Positions 1-8,767 of a stretch of DNA of 64,000 nt are shown here, piece after piece. Position 1 is the first letter of the stretch, and each line of letters begins with the position of its first letter. This stretch comes from Trichomonas vaginalis G3 (lineage: Eukaryota > Parabasalia > Trichomonadida > Trichomonadidae). Position numbers and translations under genes: made by a program. Location of the stretch: NCBI RefSeq assembly GCF_026262505.1, contig NC_067206.1, positions 7,902,879 through 7,966,878 on the forward strand, written 5' to 3'. Under the pieces are notes generated by a model. The model made no database searches. It saw only the letters and a list, made by a program, of their open reading frames with translations, and was not told the DNA's origin.

Positions 1-258
1 AAAAGTTGCAAAAGTCAAAAATTGAGGGTATTTTCATGGTTCATTCACAGAGTTGAAGATTATTAATTAAACACCTCAATAAATCTGCACAAATCCTGAA
101 AATCGATTCTCATATTCTTGTTGGAATTTGATGCAGGAATTAATTTTTTTTTTCTCATTCGAAAGAATTGTATTATAACATCGCACCCATTATTAATTTT
201 ATTTGAAAATATATTTTTCTTGTTTCAAAAGTTATAACTTTAGGGAGTTTTTACTTTG

Positions 259-2040
259 ATGTCGGAGAAAGAGATCAAACTAACTCATTATGAAAAATTG
301 ATGAGTATTTTTACCGGATATAACGATGTATATAATGCATTATACAGGTTGAAAACAACAAATGAAGAAGTTTTAAACTCAATTTACAAAAAAATTAAAC
401 AAAACCTGATTGGTTCTTACAATTTTTCACAAGATAAAATTATAAAAGATATTTCCAATCTTTCGATATATAACAACTCTTACATGAGGTCATATTTAGC
501 TATCACCAAACAAATTGTAGACGAATATCATCCAAAACAGGTCAATAAAATCAACAAAGTTTTTAACTACCTTTTCTATAAAGAATACAGTATCGTTTTG
601 AATGAAAACAAGAAAAAATGTTTTAAAAAATATGAAGATTCTCATTATTCTTCTAATATTCATGACCAATATACAATTCACAAGTCAATTATGGACAATG
701 ATAAAAAAGCATTGATAGCTTTTACAGAAAGAGAAGGGTTTGATGAAAATCAAAGAGTAAAAAGCGAATTATATCCAAAAAATTCGATATCGTTACTTGA
801 ATTATGTTGCTACCATGGATCTGACGATTGTTTTAAGTTCTTAAGAACAAATTTTCAATCAAAAATCACCCGACAATGTCTTCGATTTTCATTTTTGAGC
901 GGGAATCAAGAAATTATGAATGAGTGCTTAAAAATGTATGATCCAGATCAGAAATGCATGAGAAATGCGATTAAATCACATAATATTGATTTTGTTACAT
1001 ATTTGATGAATGAACACAACTTAAAAATTGATTTAGATTGTTGCTGCTCTTACAATAATATTCAAGCATTTTTAATTTATTTGGAGCAAACAAATGATAT
1101 CAACACATGTTTTGCTTATTCTCCTATTTTCTGTCTTTTACCACTCTTAGAATATTTTATTTTAAATGGTGCAATTATCAATGCTAGAAATCAATACGGA
1201 TACACACCTCTTCATTATGCAGCCAGAGATAATAACAAAAAATTAGTAGAACTCCTTATTTCACATGGTGCTGATGTCAACATAATTAGAATAGCATCAA
1301 AACTTCTTCATCATGCCATCAGAAAAAATTACATTGAAGTTGCCGAAATTCTTATTTCACATGGTGCTGATGTCAACGATAAATATATATACGAATACAC
1401 ACCTCTTCATTATGCAGCGAGTAAAAATCACAAAGAAATAGCTAAATTATTTATTTCACATGGTGCTGATGTCAACGCTAAAGACGAAGATGGAAACACA
1501 CCTCATCATTATGCAGGCATATATAATTATAATTGCCTAGAAATGGTAGATTTACTTATTTCACACGGCGCTGATGTCAATGCTAAAAATCAACACGGAT
1601 ACATCCCTCTTCATTATGCAGCGAGTAAAAATCACAAAGAAATAGCTAAATTATTTATTTCACATGGTGCTGATGTCAACGCTAAAAATCTATACGAATA
1701 CACACCTCTTCATTATGCAGCCAGAGAAAATAACAAAGAAATAGCAGAACTACTTGTTTCTAATGGTGCCGATATCAATGCTATAAATAAAGACGGATAC
1801 ACACCTCTTCATCATGCAGCCAGAGGAAATAACAAAGAAATTGTAGAAATTCTTATTTTACATGGTGCTGATATCAATACTAAAGATAAATCTAAATTTG
1901 GAAGCACAGCACTTCATCGTGCAGCCTTTGGAAATTGCAAAGAAACAGCAGAACTACTTATTTCACATGATGCTGATGTCAACGCAAAAAATCTATATGG
2001 ATTCACACCTCTTCATAACGCAGCGAGACGAAATAACTAA
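259..2040 (+). CDS. DUF3447-type ankyrin repeat protein, ends at a premature in-frame stop
   Basis: Predicted cytosolic protein-interaction protein of the large Trichomonas ankyrin family. Residues 1 to ~300 form the helical N-terminal region typical of DUF3447 proteins. From ~310 on there are about nine near-identical 33-residue ankyrin repeats of the type ISHGADVNAKN..YTPLHYAA..NNKEIAELL. I chose ATG 259; the codon three bases earlier is TTG. The Inr-like TTACTTT lies at 252-258, but its second base departs from the TCA consensus. The stop TAA at 2038-2040 falls inside a repeat where sister repeats have lysine AAA (NNKEI), and the same frame continues for 46 codons to 2178. It may be a newly truncated gene or a sequencing error. 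The binding partner cannot be read from sequence. Confidence 0.85.
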   Translation: MSEKEIKLTHYEKLMSIFTGYNDVYNALYRLKTTNEEVLNSIYKKIKQNLIGSYNFSQDKIIKDISNLSIYNNSYMRSYLAITKQIVDEYHPKQVNKINKVFNYLFYKEYSIVLNENKKKCFKKYEDSHYSSNIHDQYTIHKSIMDNDKKALIAFTEREGFDENQRVKSELYPKNSISLLELCCYHGSDDCFKFLRTNFQSKITRQCLRFSFLSGNQEIMNECLKMYDPDQKCMRNAIKSHNIDFVTYLMNEHNLKIDLDCCCSYNNIQAFLIYLEQTNDINTCFAYSPIFCLLPLLEYFILNGAIINARNQYGYTPLHYAARDNNKKLVELLISHGADVNIIRIASKLLHHAIRKNYIEVAEILISHGADVNDKYIYEYTPLHYAASKNHKEIAKLFISHGADVNAKDEDGNTPHHYAGIYNYNCLEMVDLLISHGADVNAKNQHGYIPLHYAASKNHKEIAKLFISHGADVNAKNLYEYTPLHYAARENNKEIAELLVSNGADINAINKDGYTPLHHAARGNNKEIVEILILHGADINTKDKSKFGSTALHRAAFGNCKETAELLISHDADVNAKNLYGFTPLHNAARRNN

Positions 2041-2178
2041 GAAATAGTAGAACACCTCATTTCTAATGGCGCCGATATTAATGCTAAAGATCAATACGGA
2101 TGTACCCCTCTTTATTATGCAAAAAAACTTGATTGTGAAGAAATGGCAGAACTTCTTATTTCAAATGAGGCAATTTAA
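2041..2178 (+). pseudogene. In-frame 3' continuation of the ankyrin gene after its premature stop
   Basis: The frame of the preceding ankyrin gene continues after its TAA for 45 residues plus a TAA at 2176-2178. The sequence (EIVEHLIS..GADINAKD..YGCTPLYYAKK) is one further ankyrin repeat and a cap of the same type. It has no start codon or initiator of its own, so it is the cut-off end of the upstream gene. Confidence 0.75.
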
Positions 2179-2458
2179 AGTATCCCCAGTAAAATTTGAC
2201 TATATGCCTATATAGCTCCAAGTAACAATCAATATGAGAAAAACTAAATATAAGAATTAGTATTCCAAATCAAGGTTATCTCAATAAAAATTTCTTATTT
2301 TCATTTTTATTTTTGACGAGAAAAGACCCGACTTAAATTATTTACTTTCGAGTGAAATTTCATCATATTGCGCTTCAAATGTACTAAGCTTTATGACTAC
2401 ACTGTATGAAAAGTATTTGATATTGATCAAAAAGCCAAAACAAGTAACTAATTCCAAG

Positions 2459-2532
2459 GTTTCGGTGGTGCAGCCGGTTAGCACTTTTGTCTTATAAGCA
2501 GACGGTCGCGGGTTCGAGCCCCGCCCGAAACA
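2459..2532 (+). tRNA. tRNA-Ile (anticodon UAU)
   Basis: A full cloverleaf can be folded by eye. The acceptor stem GTTTCGG (2459-2465) pairs with CCGAAAC (2525-2531), with discriminator A at 2532. The D stem is GTGC/GCAC (2468-2471, 2481-2484). The anticodon stem TTTGT/GCAGA (2486-2490, 2498-2502) contains two G-U pairs. The loop CTTATAA carries anticodon TAT at 2493-2495. The variable loop is CGGTC, and the T arm is GCGGG-TTCGAGC-CCCGC (2508-2524). GGTTCGAGCC is a good B box. There is no intron. UAU reads the AUA isoleucine codon, which this AT-rich genome uses often. It lies alone between two ankyrin genes. Confidence 0.93.
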
Positions 2533-2533
2533 C

Positions 2534-2539
2534 TTTTTT
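2534..2539 (+). terminator. RNA polymerase III terminator of the tRNA
   Basis: Six T residues start two bases after the tRNA discriminator base, the usual Pol III stop. Confidence 0.8.
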
Positions 2540-2643
2540 CTCGTTACATTTTTTCTATGAGTTGGACTATGATCTTGATAAATAAGATGAAGTAGGCACT
2601 TTTTTTAAATAGTTTATTCAGAATTTAATGATAGAAAAATTGT

Positions 2644-3330
2644 TTATTTAAGCTGTTCGGCTCCATAATCACAAAGAATCTTTGCAATTTCGTTATGATG
2701 ATTTTCTTTGGCATAAATGATGGCCGTTTTTTCTTTGTTATCTTTTGCGTTGACATCAGCTCCATGAGAGATTAGAAAAATTACTATTACTCTACTACCG
2801 AAATAAGCAGCTTCATGAAGTGCAGTCCAGCCGTTATTATCTTTTTTGTTAATATCTGCTCCATGAGATACCAGAATTTCTGCTATTTCTTTACTATCTC
2901 TGCTTGCAGCAAGATGGAGAGCTGTTTTATTTTCGGAGTCCGTTGCATTGATATCTGCGCCGTTAATAACAAGAATTTGTGCTGATATTGAGCAATTTTC
3001 ATATGCGGCTATGTGAAGAGCTGTTTGATCATTACCATCCTTTTCATTGATATTTGCACCATGTGTAACAAGAAATTCTGTTATTTCTTTGAAATTCCTA
3101 TTAACTGACTCATGAAGAGCTGTTTTTCCGAATATATCTTTAGCGTTGATATCTGCGCCACGCGAAACAAGAACTTCAGCTGTTGCTAAGCAATTCATCT
3201 CTACGGCATAATGAAGCGGAGTTTTATCGTTTTCGTCTTTAGCATTTAAATCTGCTCCATTGGAAATAAGAAGTTCTGTTATTTCTTTTCCGTTCATTGC
3301 TGCAGAAACATGAAGAGGAGATCTTTTCAT
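2644..3330 (-). CDS. Ankyrin repeat protein, 5'-truncated
   Basis: About seven consecutive 33-residue ankyrin repeats (GADINAKD..KTALHLAA..) followed by a short cap ending in GAEQLK and TAA. The first ATG is at 3330, but the same frame is open and clearly ankyrin-coding up to ~3480, with about one and a half more repeats and no ATG. At ~3481-3488 ankyrin coding stops abruptly and sequence coding on the opposite strand for a surface-protein C-terminus begins. The native N-terminus, normally a DUF3447 or BTB domain, is therefore missing. Probably a fragment rather than a working gene, although translation from the internal ATG would still give a foldable repeat protein. Confidence 0.7.
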   Translation of the reverse strand: MKRSPLHVSAAMNGKEITELLISNGADLNAKDENDKTPLHYAVEMNCLATAEVLVSRGADINAKDIFGKTALHESVNRNFKEITEFLVTHGANINEKDGNDQTALHIAAYENCSISAQILVINGADINATDSENKTALHLAASRDSKEIAEILVSHGADINKKDNNGWTALHEAAYFGSRVIVIFLISHGADVNAKDNKEKTAIIYAKENHHNEIAKILCDYGAEQLK

Positions 3331-3487
3331 ATGATCTCTTGCATTAACATCTATATGATGAGAAATTAGTATTTCTGCGATTTCTTTAACATCAGTTGCA
3401 GCAGCAACGTGAAGTGCAACTCCACCATTTCCATCTTTTGTATTGATATCAGCTCCATGAGAAAGAAGATAATCACAAATTGATGGA

Positions 3488-3787
3488 ATGCGGAAATATG
3501 GTGGTGCTTATGTTAAACCAGATGGAAAACTCCGTGATGGTAGCAAAATCAGTGATGACGGTTCCGGCGGAAGCTCTGGTTCGTCAGAAACGTCAGGTTC
3601 GTCAGGCAGTTCTAGTGGTAAGAGTAACAGCTCAGTCCAAGCAGCCAAGATCATTCCATGGATTGTTCTTGGAGTTTTTGTTATTGCTGTTATTGTCATT
3701 GCTATTTTCCTCTTCAGAAAAGCCAAATGCGTTGTTGTCGCCAGCCATGTCGAAGAAAGAAGAGAAACAAGAATGGTTTTAGTTTAA
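3488..3787 (+). CDS. C-terminal fragment of a membrane-anchored surface protein
   Basis: A 99-codon frame. After ~25 residues comes a Gly/Ser-rich linker (~25-52), then a transmembrane segment (~57-77, IIPWIVLGVFVIAVIVIAIF), then a short cytoplasmic tail starting RKAKC. This linker-TM-tail plan is that of the C-terminus of many Trichomonas surface proteins, including BspA-like ones. The large N-terminal ectodomain and any signal peptide are absent. The frame has a stop just upstream at 3470-3472, and homology ends where the opposite-strand ankyrin gene begins. The stop codon is followed by A (TAAA), the usual trichomonad polyadenylation context. Probably a gene remnant at a rearrangement point. 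Confidence 0.5.
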   Translation: MRKYGGAYVKPDGKLRDGSKISDDGSGGSSGSSETSGSSGSSSGKSNSSVQAAKIIPWIVLGVFVIAVIVIAIFLFRKAKCVVVASHVEERRETRMVLV

Positions 3788-4166
3788 AAATTATTCTTTT
3801 TTATCAATTTTACCAAAATAAACATCGGACTACACTTTTACCAATTTATTTTCATATGCCTTTATGAAATGAATATCTAAATCATTTACTGGACTAATTA
3901 AATTACATTGATTCTAAATTAATGATTATAGAAACGATCGCACAGCACATATGATAGTTATGAATGATACAAGATAAGTTCATTGAAGATCACTTCATAA
4001 ATCGCAAATATTAAAAATAAAAATTCTTAATTTTGAAGAAAATTAGCTTATTTTGGTTGTAATTAAAAGAGCATGGTTAGACATGAAATTTATTTATCTG
4101 GCTAATTATCCTAGCTGATAAAACATTGATAAAAATAACCTTAATGTATGGGGATTAGTTTTTACA
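3788..4166. other. Intergenic, no gene seen
   Basis: AT-rich spacer of about 380 bp between the surface-protein fragment and the cytochrome b5-like gene. I see no open frame, RNA gene or repeat. Confidence 0.6.
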
Positions 4167-4484
4167 ATGGATGTTTATGAGCGCAGGCGTGAGATGCAAA
4201 AGCAATGGCGTGAAAACGCTAAACAGTGCGAATGGATTGGCGATATTACAATAGAGGAAGTTATGAAGCATAGAACACCAAAAGATTGCTGGGTCATTAT
4301 CGATGGCATTGTTTATAATTGGACTCAATATGTTTACAATCATCCAGGAGGTTCATCTCACTTCCTTGGTAAAAATCCAGATATTACAGTTCCTTTCCAC
4401 AATTTCCATCGTGGAATGGATATATCATTTGTTGAAAAGCTCAAGATTGGACGCCTTGTAAGTTCAAAGTATTTATACAGTTAA
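4167..4484 (+). CDS. Cytochrome b5-like heme-binding domain protein
   Basis: A 105-residue protein with one cytochrome b5 domain. The family hallmark HPGG is present with His59, the expected first axial heme ligand. It is preceded by CWVIIDGIVYNWTQYVYNHPGG, which matches the usual W-x-x-x-x-G-x-V-Y pattern. The second ligand would be His78 or His81 in FHNFHRGMD. There is no signal peptide or C-terminal membrane anchor, so it is a soluble b5-like protein. The N-terminal ~35 residues (YERRREMQKQWRENAKQ) are charged and helical. The likely role is electron transfer or heme binding; the redox partner is unknown. The stop is TAAAA, fitting the trichomonad polyadenylation context. No strong Inr is visible just upstream. 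Confidence 0.82.
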   Translation: MDVYERRREMQKQWRENAKQCEWIGDITIEEVMKHRTPKDCWVIIDGIVYNWTQYVYNHPGGSSHFLGKNPDITVPFHNFHRGMDISFVEKLKIGRLVSSKYLYS

Positions 4485-4836
4485 AAAGAAATTTATTTCT
4501 ATTAAATTCTTTCGAATCATTTTTGGTAGTTATTCTCATAGACTTGTGAACATATATTCGTAATATTCATAGTTCTGCATATTATGGTGTTTTTTTTTTA
4601 AATATCTAAATATAAAATTAAAAAACATTTCATTTGGCTAGATAAATGGATATACACTGGAATGTCATTGCTAAGGTTGATACATATTAAGACGCAATTC
4701 AAATAATTTCAACAAAATATAAATTAATTTAATCGTTTTTGGTAAGTGGATTATCAAAATGAATAATAGAACCAATGTTTGTCTCGTTTTCTGAAAATAA
4801 ACTACAGAATATGTTTTGAAATCTGGAAAATTACTG
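4485..4836. other. Intergenic, no gene seen
   Basis: AT-rich spacer between the cytochrome b5-like gene and the initiator of the RING/U-box-like gene. No open frame or structure recognised. Confidence 0.55.
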
Positions 4837-4842
4837 TCACTT
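4837..4842 (+). promoter_or_regulatory. Initiator (Inr) of the RING/U-box-like gene
   Basis: TCACTTT matches the Trichomonas Inr TCA+1 Py (T/A). A+1 would be 4839, 10 nt before ATG 4849. It decides the start, because the in-frame codons upstream of it cannot be in the mRNA. Confidence 0.75.
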
Positions 4843-4848
4843 TTCATA

Positions 4849-5871
4849 ATGTTAAAAACATTTTTCAAAGCTATTTCAGCAAAAGATTTAGAAAGTTTGC
4901 AAAAACTTTCAGAAGAAGTATATGCCACAGCAAAGGCATCCAAACCAACGCGTGCTGCTGGTCATATTAAAACTGGTCGTAATCATATTTTGATAACACA
5001 ATCAATAACAGGAATATTATCAGTCCAAGCTCTTGGAAAATTCAATTTCTCGAGATTTAATGAGTTTTCATACTTTTTGACTCCATTAATTTCTAATCAA
5101 TTTGAAAATGCATCAAAGCCCCGAGCATTTTGTGCTTTAATTGCCGGAACTTTCCCAGTTAAGCATTTTTCAGATACATTTTTGCAGTCAATTGGTATTC
5201 CTGAAAAATACACTTCTCCAGCAACGTTTTTACTATATGGTGCTCTCGAAACAGCATCAATCAAACTTACACAGAATATTAAGACCAATCTTGTTGATTT
5301 TACTTTAACATCTCTATCAACTGCCGGACTTATTTATCTTAACTCGTTTATAATCGAATCTATCCACAAATTAGTCCCAATTATTCCTTATTTTGTCATA
5401 TTTACTGCAGTTTCTTTCTTATCAGCGCCAATTCTCCACCGCGTTTGTACATTTGGTGTGAAAAGCGCCATTAGATTTGTTATTGAAAGTATTGCTTCAT
5501 TAATCTTCAAAGAACAAAATTCCCACGCCGAATATCTTCCTACAGACATAGAAGTACCAGAACCAATGCAATGCACGATTTGCCACGATCTCTTGAATGA
5601 TCCAGTTGAATGCCAAGGATTCTTCTTCTGCAAGAAATGCCTCGATGAATGGCAGAAAGTTGGCTCAATTCATCCAGCAAATGGTTTGCCAATTTCAGAA
5701 GAAACAATTGTCAAGAATGTGACGATGAATATGATCACGATCAAGTACAGAAGAATCGTTCTCAATCAATACAGAAGAGATCATCCTGATTGGCAAGGAG
5801 AAAATATGGATGAAGAAGAAAATGAGCAAATTACAGATGAACAACAACAAGATACACAGCAGCAAGAATAA
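4849..5871 (+). CDS. RING/U-box-like zinc finger membrane-associated protein
   Basis: A 340-residue protein starting at ATG 4849, 10 nt after a consensus Inr. Residues ~1-225 are helical with several hydrophobic stretches around 130-215, possibly membrane segments. At 242-268 is a C-x2-C ... DPVEC-x-GFFFC-x2-C-x3-W motif (Cys242, 245, 255, 261, 264). The following NGLPISEE..VKNVTMNMITIKY has no further zinc-ligand cysteines and resembles the second half of a U-box. The finger is thus a RING/U-box hybrid, the expected module of an E3 ubiquitin ligase. The C-terminus is acidic and Gln-rich. The layout of N-terminal membrane part plus C-terminal finger recalls peroxins PEX2/10/12, but trichomonads are thought to lack peroxisomes, so I do not assign it there. 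Confidence 0.65.
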   Translation: MLKTFFKAISAKDLESLQKLSEEVYATAKASKPTRAAGHIKTGRNHILITQSITGILSVQALGKFNFSRFNEFSYFLTPLISNQFENASKPRAFCALIAGTFPVKHFSDTFLQSIGIPEKYTSPATFLLYGALETASIKLTQNIKTNLVDFTLTSLSTAGLIYLNSFIIESIHKLVPIIPYFVIFTAVSFLSAPILHRVCTFGVKSAIRFVIESIASLIFKEQNSHAEYLPTDIEVPEPMQCTICHDLLNDPVECQGFFFCKKCLDEWQKVGSIHPANGLPISEETIVKNVTMNMITIKYRRIVLNQYRRDHPDWQGENMDEEENEQITDEQQQDTQQQE

Positions 5872-6529
5872 ATTAATAAATAAGACAAATACATTGAAAT
5901 TAGAAGAAAATAATTTTCATCATTCTCAAAATTGAATCTAATTGATTCATTAATCGAAAAAATTCTTAGTATTATCCAAATTTTCGTTTTTGTTCGGATT
6001 TGTTCATTTATTACCAAAATATTTTTCATTATTCCATTAGTTTCAGAAACTCACTACATTTATATGCATATATTCTTTATTTTGTATATTATTAAATACA
6101 TACTATTCTTTATATATCTTATTTAAAATTATTTTTTGGAATATTAGTTGAAAAACATAGATAAATTGGCTCTTTCTTCTCATCATTAATCACTTTTTAA
6201 TGCACTCTATTTCCTTAATCCTAATTTTTATCATCAAATATTTCAATTTATTTTCGAAGGATTTATACCAACTAATTGACAGTATAGCTGTATTTATGAT
6301 TACAATTTCATAATCTAGAGCTATGAATCATAAATACCGAACGAATTTCTAAAATATTTGCGAATAAAAGACAAAATTCTCATCTTTCATATTGTTATTA
6401 TTCAGATTTTACCCAGTAACCTAAAATTAGTGTGCTCAGATCGCGAACCGCTTTACATAGAGATGTTCAAAATTCAAATCATCGTTTTTAAAAGTGCTGG
6501 AAAAGTGACATTGTAATTCATCTAAACAC
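5872..6529. other. Intergenic, promoter of the coiled-coil gene
   Basis: About 660 bp of very AT-rich DNA; the open frames in it are low-complexity Ile/Phe strings. TCATCT at 6518-6523 is a near-Inr 10 nt before the ATG at 6530. Confidence 0.45.
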
Positions 6530-8767
6530 ATGAGTGCTTTTGATTTCGCAAACGAAACGCCAGATAACAATAATAACGGCTCATCCGAATTCACATTCGG
6601 CGAGGAACAGCCAGAAGAGCAACATCCAACTCAAAAGGCCGCTCCAACAAAGAAAGCCGCACCAGGCAAGAAAGGCATGAGAGTCATTGGTATTGGCAAG
6701 AAAAAGTCAACCGAAACTAAGAAACCTAACAAATTCGCGAAGAAAGGAACAGAAAAATCAGAAACAAAACAAAAAATTTCAGTACAGTTAACCCCAGGTC
6801 AGATTCCTGAACTTGGCGAGATTAAAAACCCAACCATCATCCAAGCTCCACCAAAAGAAGATGATACATCAGCTTTCGACTTTGGAAGTGCTGAGCCGAC
6901 ATCAAATCAAAATGATGAAGTCTCTGCATTCGATTTCGGACAGGCTGAAGCAACCCCTGCATCAAATGAAACATCAGCATTTGATTTCGGAGCTGCATCT
7001 ACAGAAAACCAGGCAGAAGCAACATCTTCATTTGATTTCGGAGGATCTGCTCCTGCTCCAGCTCAGCCACCAGTTCAGACAAGATCTGTTCCAACACCAG
7101 AGCCAGTTGCTCAACAATCTCAACCAGCTGCCGATGTTCCACCAGAAATTCAGGAACTTGGCGAAACATACGGCGGATTCGCACTCAGCTTGAACAACAT
7201 TGCTTTGGCCGTTCAGGATATGATCAAAGAAACGGCTTCAAGCAAAGAAGAAATTACAAATTCAGAAAAGGCTCAAGCAGATGCCCTTTCGAACGAAGAA
7301 TATGATAAGGCTGAACAACTTGATAACAAGATTTCTCAGCTCAAAGAGAAAATCCACGAGAATGAGAATAATTTCGCTATGTGCGTCCAAGAAGCTCTCG
7401 ATCTCACTACCGAGGCTCCAAATCATCTCATGGAGCATGCTACTTCAGCTTCCTCGAAGCTTCCTGAATTAACATCCAGAGCTTCCGCTGTCGAAACAGA
7501 ATTATCAGAAAAGAACGAGCTTCAGACAAGAGATAATACTACAATTGACATCGAGCGTCGCAAGAATGCCTCTAAAATCCAGGAACTTGAGACTCCTATC
7601 AATATGCATGCAAAGGCTATCGATGACATGCAAGCCAAGTACGATTCTGATGTTTCTAAGGCCACAGAATCACTCGATACACAAATTACAGCTCTCGAAA
7701 ACGAAAGAAGAGACATATCTACACAAGTTTCGGATTTACTCAAGCAGATTGATGCTCTTAGAACACGCGAGAAGTCCGTTCAAGCCGAGATCAACAAACA
7801 TACTCGTAGCAGAAAGCAGGTTGTCGATGGTTTCTCCGCTGATTTGAAGAAGATCAACCAAGAAAAGCAATCTCTTGAATCGGAGAAGCGTAAGATGAAT
7901 GCTGAAATCAAGAAGATCGAAGCTCCATTCCAGAGCTTTCTTGATGACGTTGCAAAGCGTGAAAAGGAAATCAACGCATTAAATGACGAACTTAAGACAC
8001 TCAAAGAGCAAATTGAGAACGCTCAGCGTGATACAGATGAAGCAGAGAAGGGAGCAGAGTTAATTACTGGACTTATCCAATCATATGGAAAATATAATGA
8101 AGAAAGATCTTCCAGATTCGAACAGATGAACTCTGATAGAAACGAGATCATCGAATCCCGCCAGAAAGTATCACTTTTGTCCCAGCAATTGATACAATTA
8201 AACACAGATCTCAAAACTTCCGAGGAATTGGTCGCAGGAGCTAAAGCCAAAGAGGAACAGCTTGAGGCCCAGAAGAAGGCTGCTGTTGCTTCAAAGAACT
8301 TCAAGGCTGCTAAAACGTGCAATGACCAACTTAAGGATTTGAAGGAAGTTACAGAGCGCGCTGAGACAACAATCACTACATCAGCTGCAAAAATCGCCCA
8401 GAACCAGGAAGAATCAGCTCATTTGACAGATAAGATTCATACTCTTGAAACAGCTTTAGTAGATGAAAAGGACGGACTTAGCAAGATCGACTACGAATTC
8501 TTCGAAGAAGCTGTCGGAATTCTCGAAAAACTCTTCGAAGTTTCAAGATTTTCTGGAAAATTATTGAAAGGTTTACAGTCAATGCTTCAGTCCCTTTTGG
8601 ACAATACTGAGAAGCCTGTTGAGCTTTCCAAGGATGAATTAAAGAGTATGATCGATGAACTCAACGCAAAGATCGAAGAAGCCGTAGAAAAGGAGAACTT
8701 CGATGACGCTGAGACATTACAGGTTAAGGTTAATGCTCTTATGACCAAGTACAACAACATGGAGTAA
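6530..8767 (+). CDS. FDFG-motif, UVR-motif coiled-coil protein
   Basis: A 745-residue protein with two halves. Residues 1-190 are disordered (Ala/Pro/Gln/Lys-rich) and carry at least five spaced copies of a short motif, S(A/S)FDFG or variants SAFDFA and SEFTFG. Residues ~215-745 are almost continuous coiled coil. Within it are three sequences like the UvrB/UvrC (UVR) helical hairpin: SNEEYDKAEQLDNKI (~255-270), SKNFKAAKTCNDQL (~587-600) and KENFDDAETLQVKV (~720-735). Repeated aromatic DFG motifs in a disordered tail are typical of multivalent docking peptides in endocytic adaptors or nuclear-pore-like proteins; here that is inference. Codon use is of the GC-richer, highly expressed type. I do not recognise an orthologue. 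Confidence 0.8.
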   Translation: MSAFDFANETPDNNNNGSSEFTFGEEQPEEQHPTQKAAPTKKAAPGKKGMRVIGIGKKKSTETKKPNKFAKKGTEKSETKQKISVQLTPGQIPELGEIKNPTIIQAPPKEDDTSAFDFGSAEPTSNQNDEVSAFDFGQAEATPASNETSAFDFGAASTENQAEATSSFDFGGSAPAPAQPPVQTRSVPTPEPVAQQSQPAADVPPEIQELGETYGGFALSLNNIALAVQDMIKETASSKEEITNSEKAQADALSNEEYDKAEQLDNKISQLKEKIHENENNFAMCVQEALDLTTEAPNHLMEHATSASSKLPELTSRASAVETELSEKNELQTRDNTTIDIERRKNASKIQELETPINMHAKAIDDMQAKYDSDVSKATESLDTQITALENERRDISTQVSDLLKQIDALRTREKSVQAEINKHTRSRKQVVDGFSADLKKINQEKQSLESEKRKMNAEIKKIEAPFQSFLDDVAKREKEINALNDELKTLKEQIENAQRDTDEAEKGAELITGLIQSYGKYNEERSSRFEQMNSDRNEIIESRQKVSLLSQQLIQLNTDLKTSEELVAGAKAKEEQLEAQKKAAVASKNFKAAKTCNDQLKDLKEVTERAETTITTSAAKIAQNQEESAHLTDKIHTLETALVDEKDGLSKIDYEFFEEAVGILEKLFEVSRFSGKLLKGLQSMLQSLLDNTEKPVELSKDELKSMIDELNAKIEEAVEKENFDDAETLQVKVNALMTKYNNME

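Noticed and set aside
5932-6126. 64-codon Ile/Phe-rich plus-strand frame
   Set aside because: Low-complexity AT-rich sequence in a spacer, no initiator.
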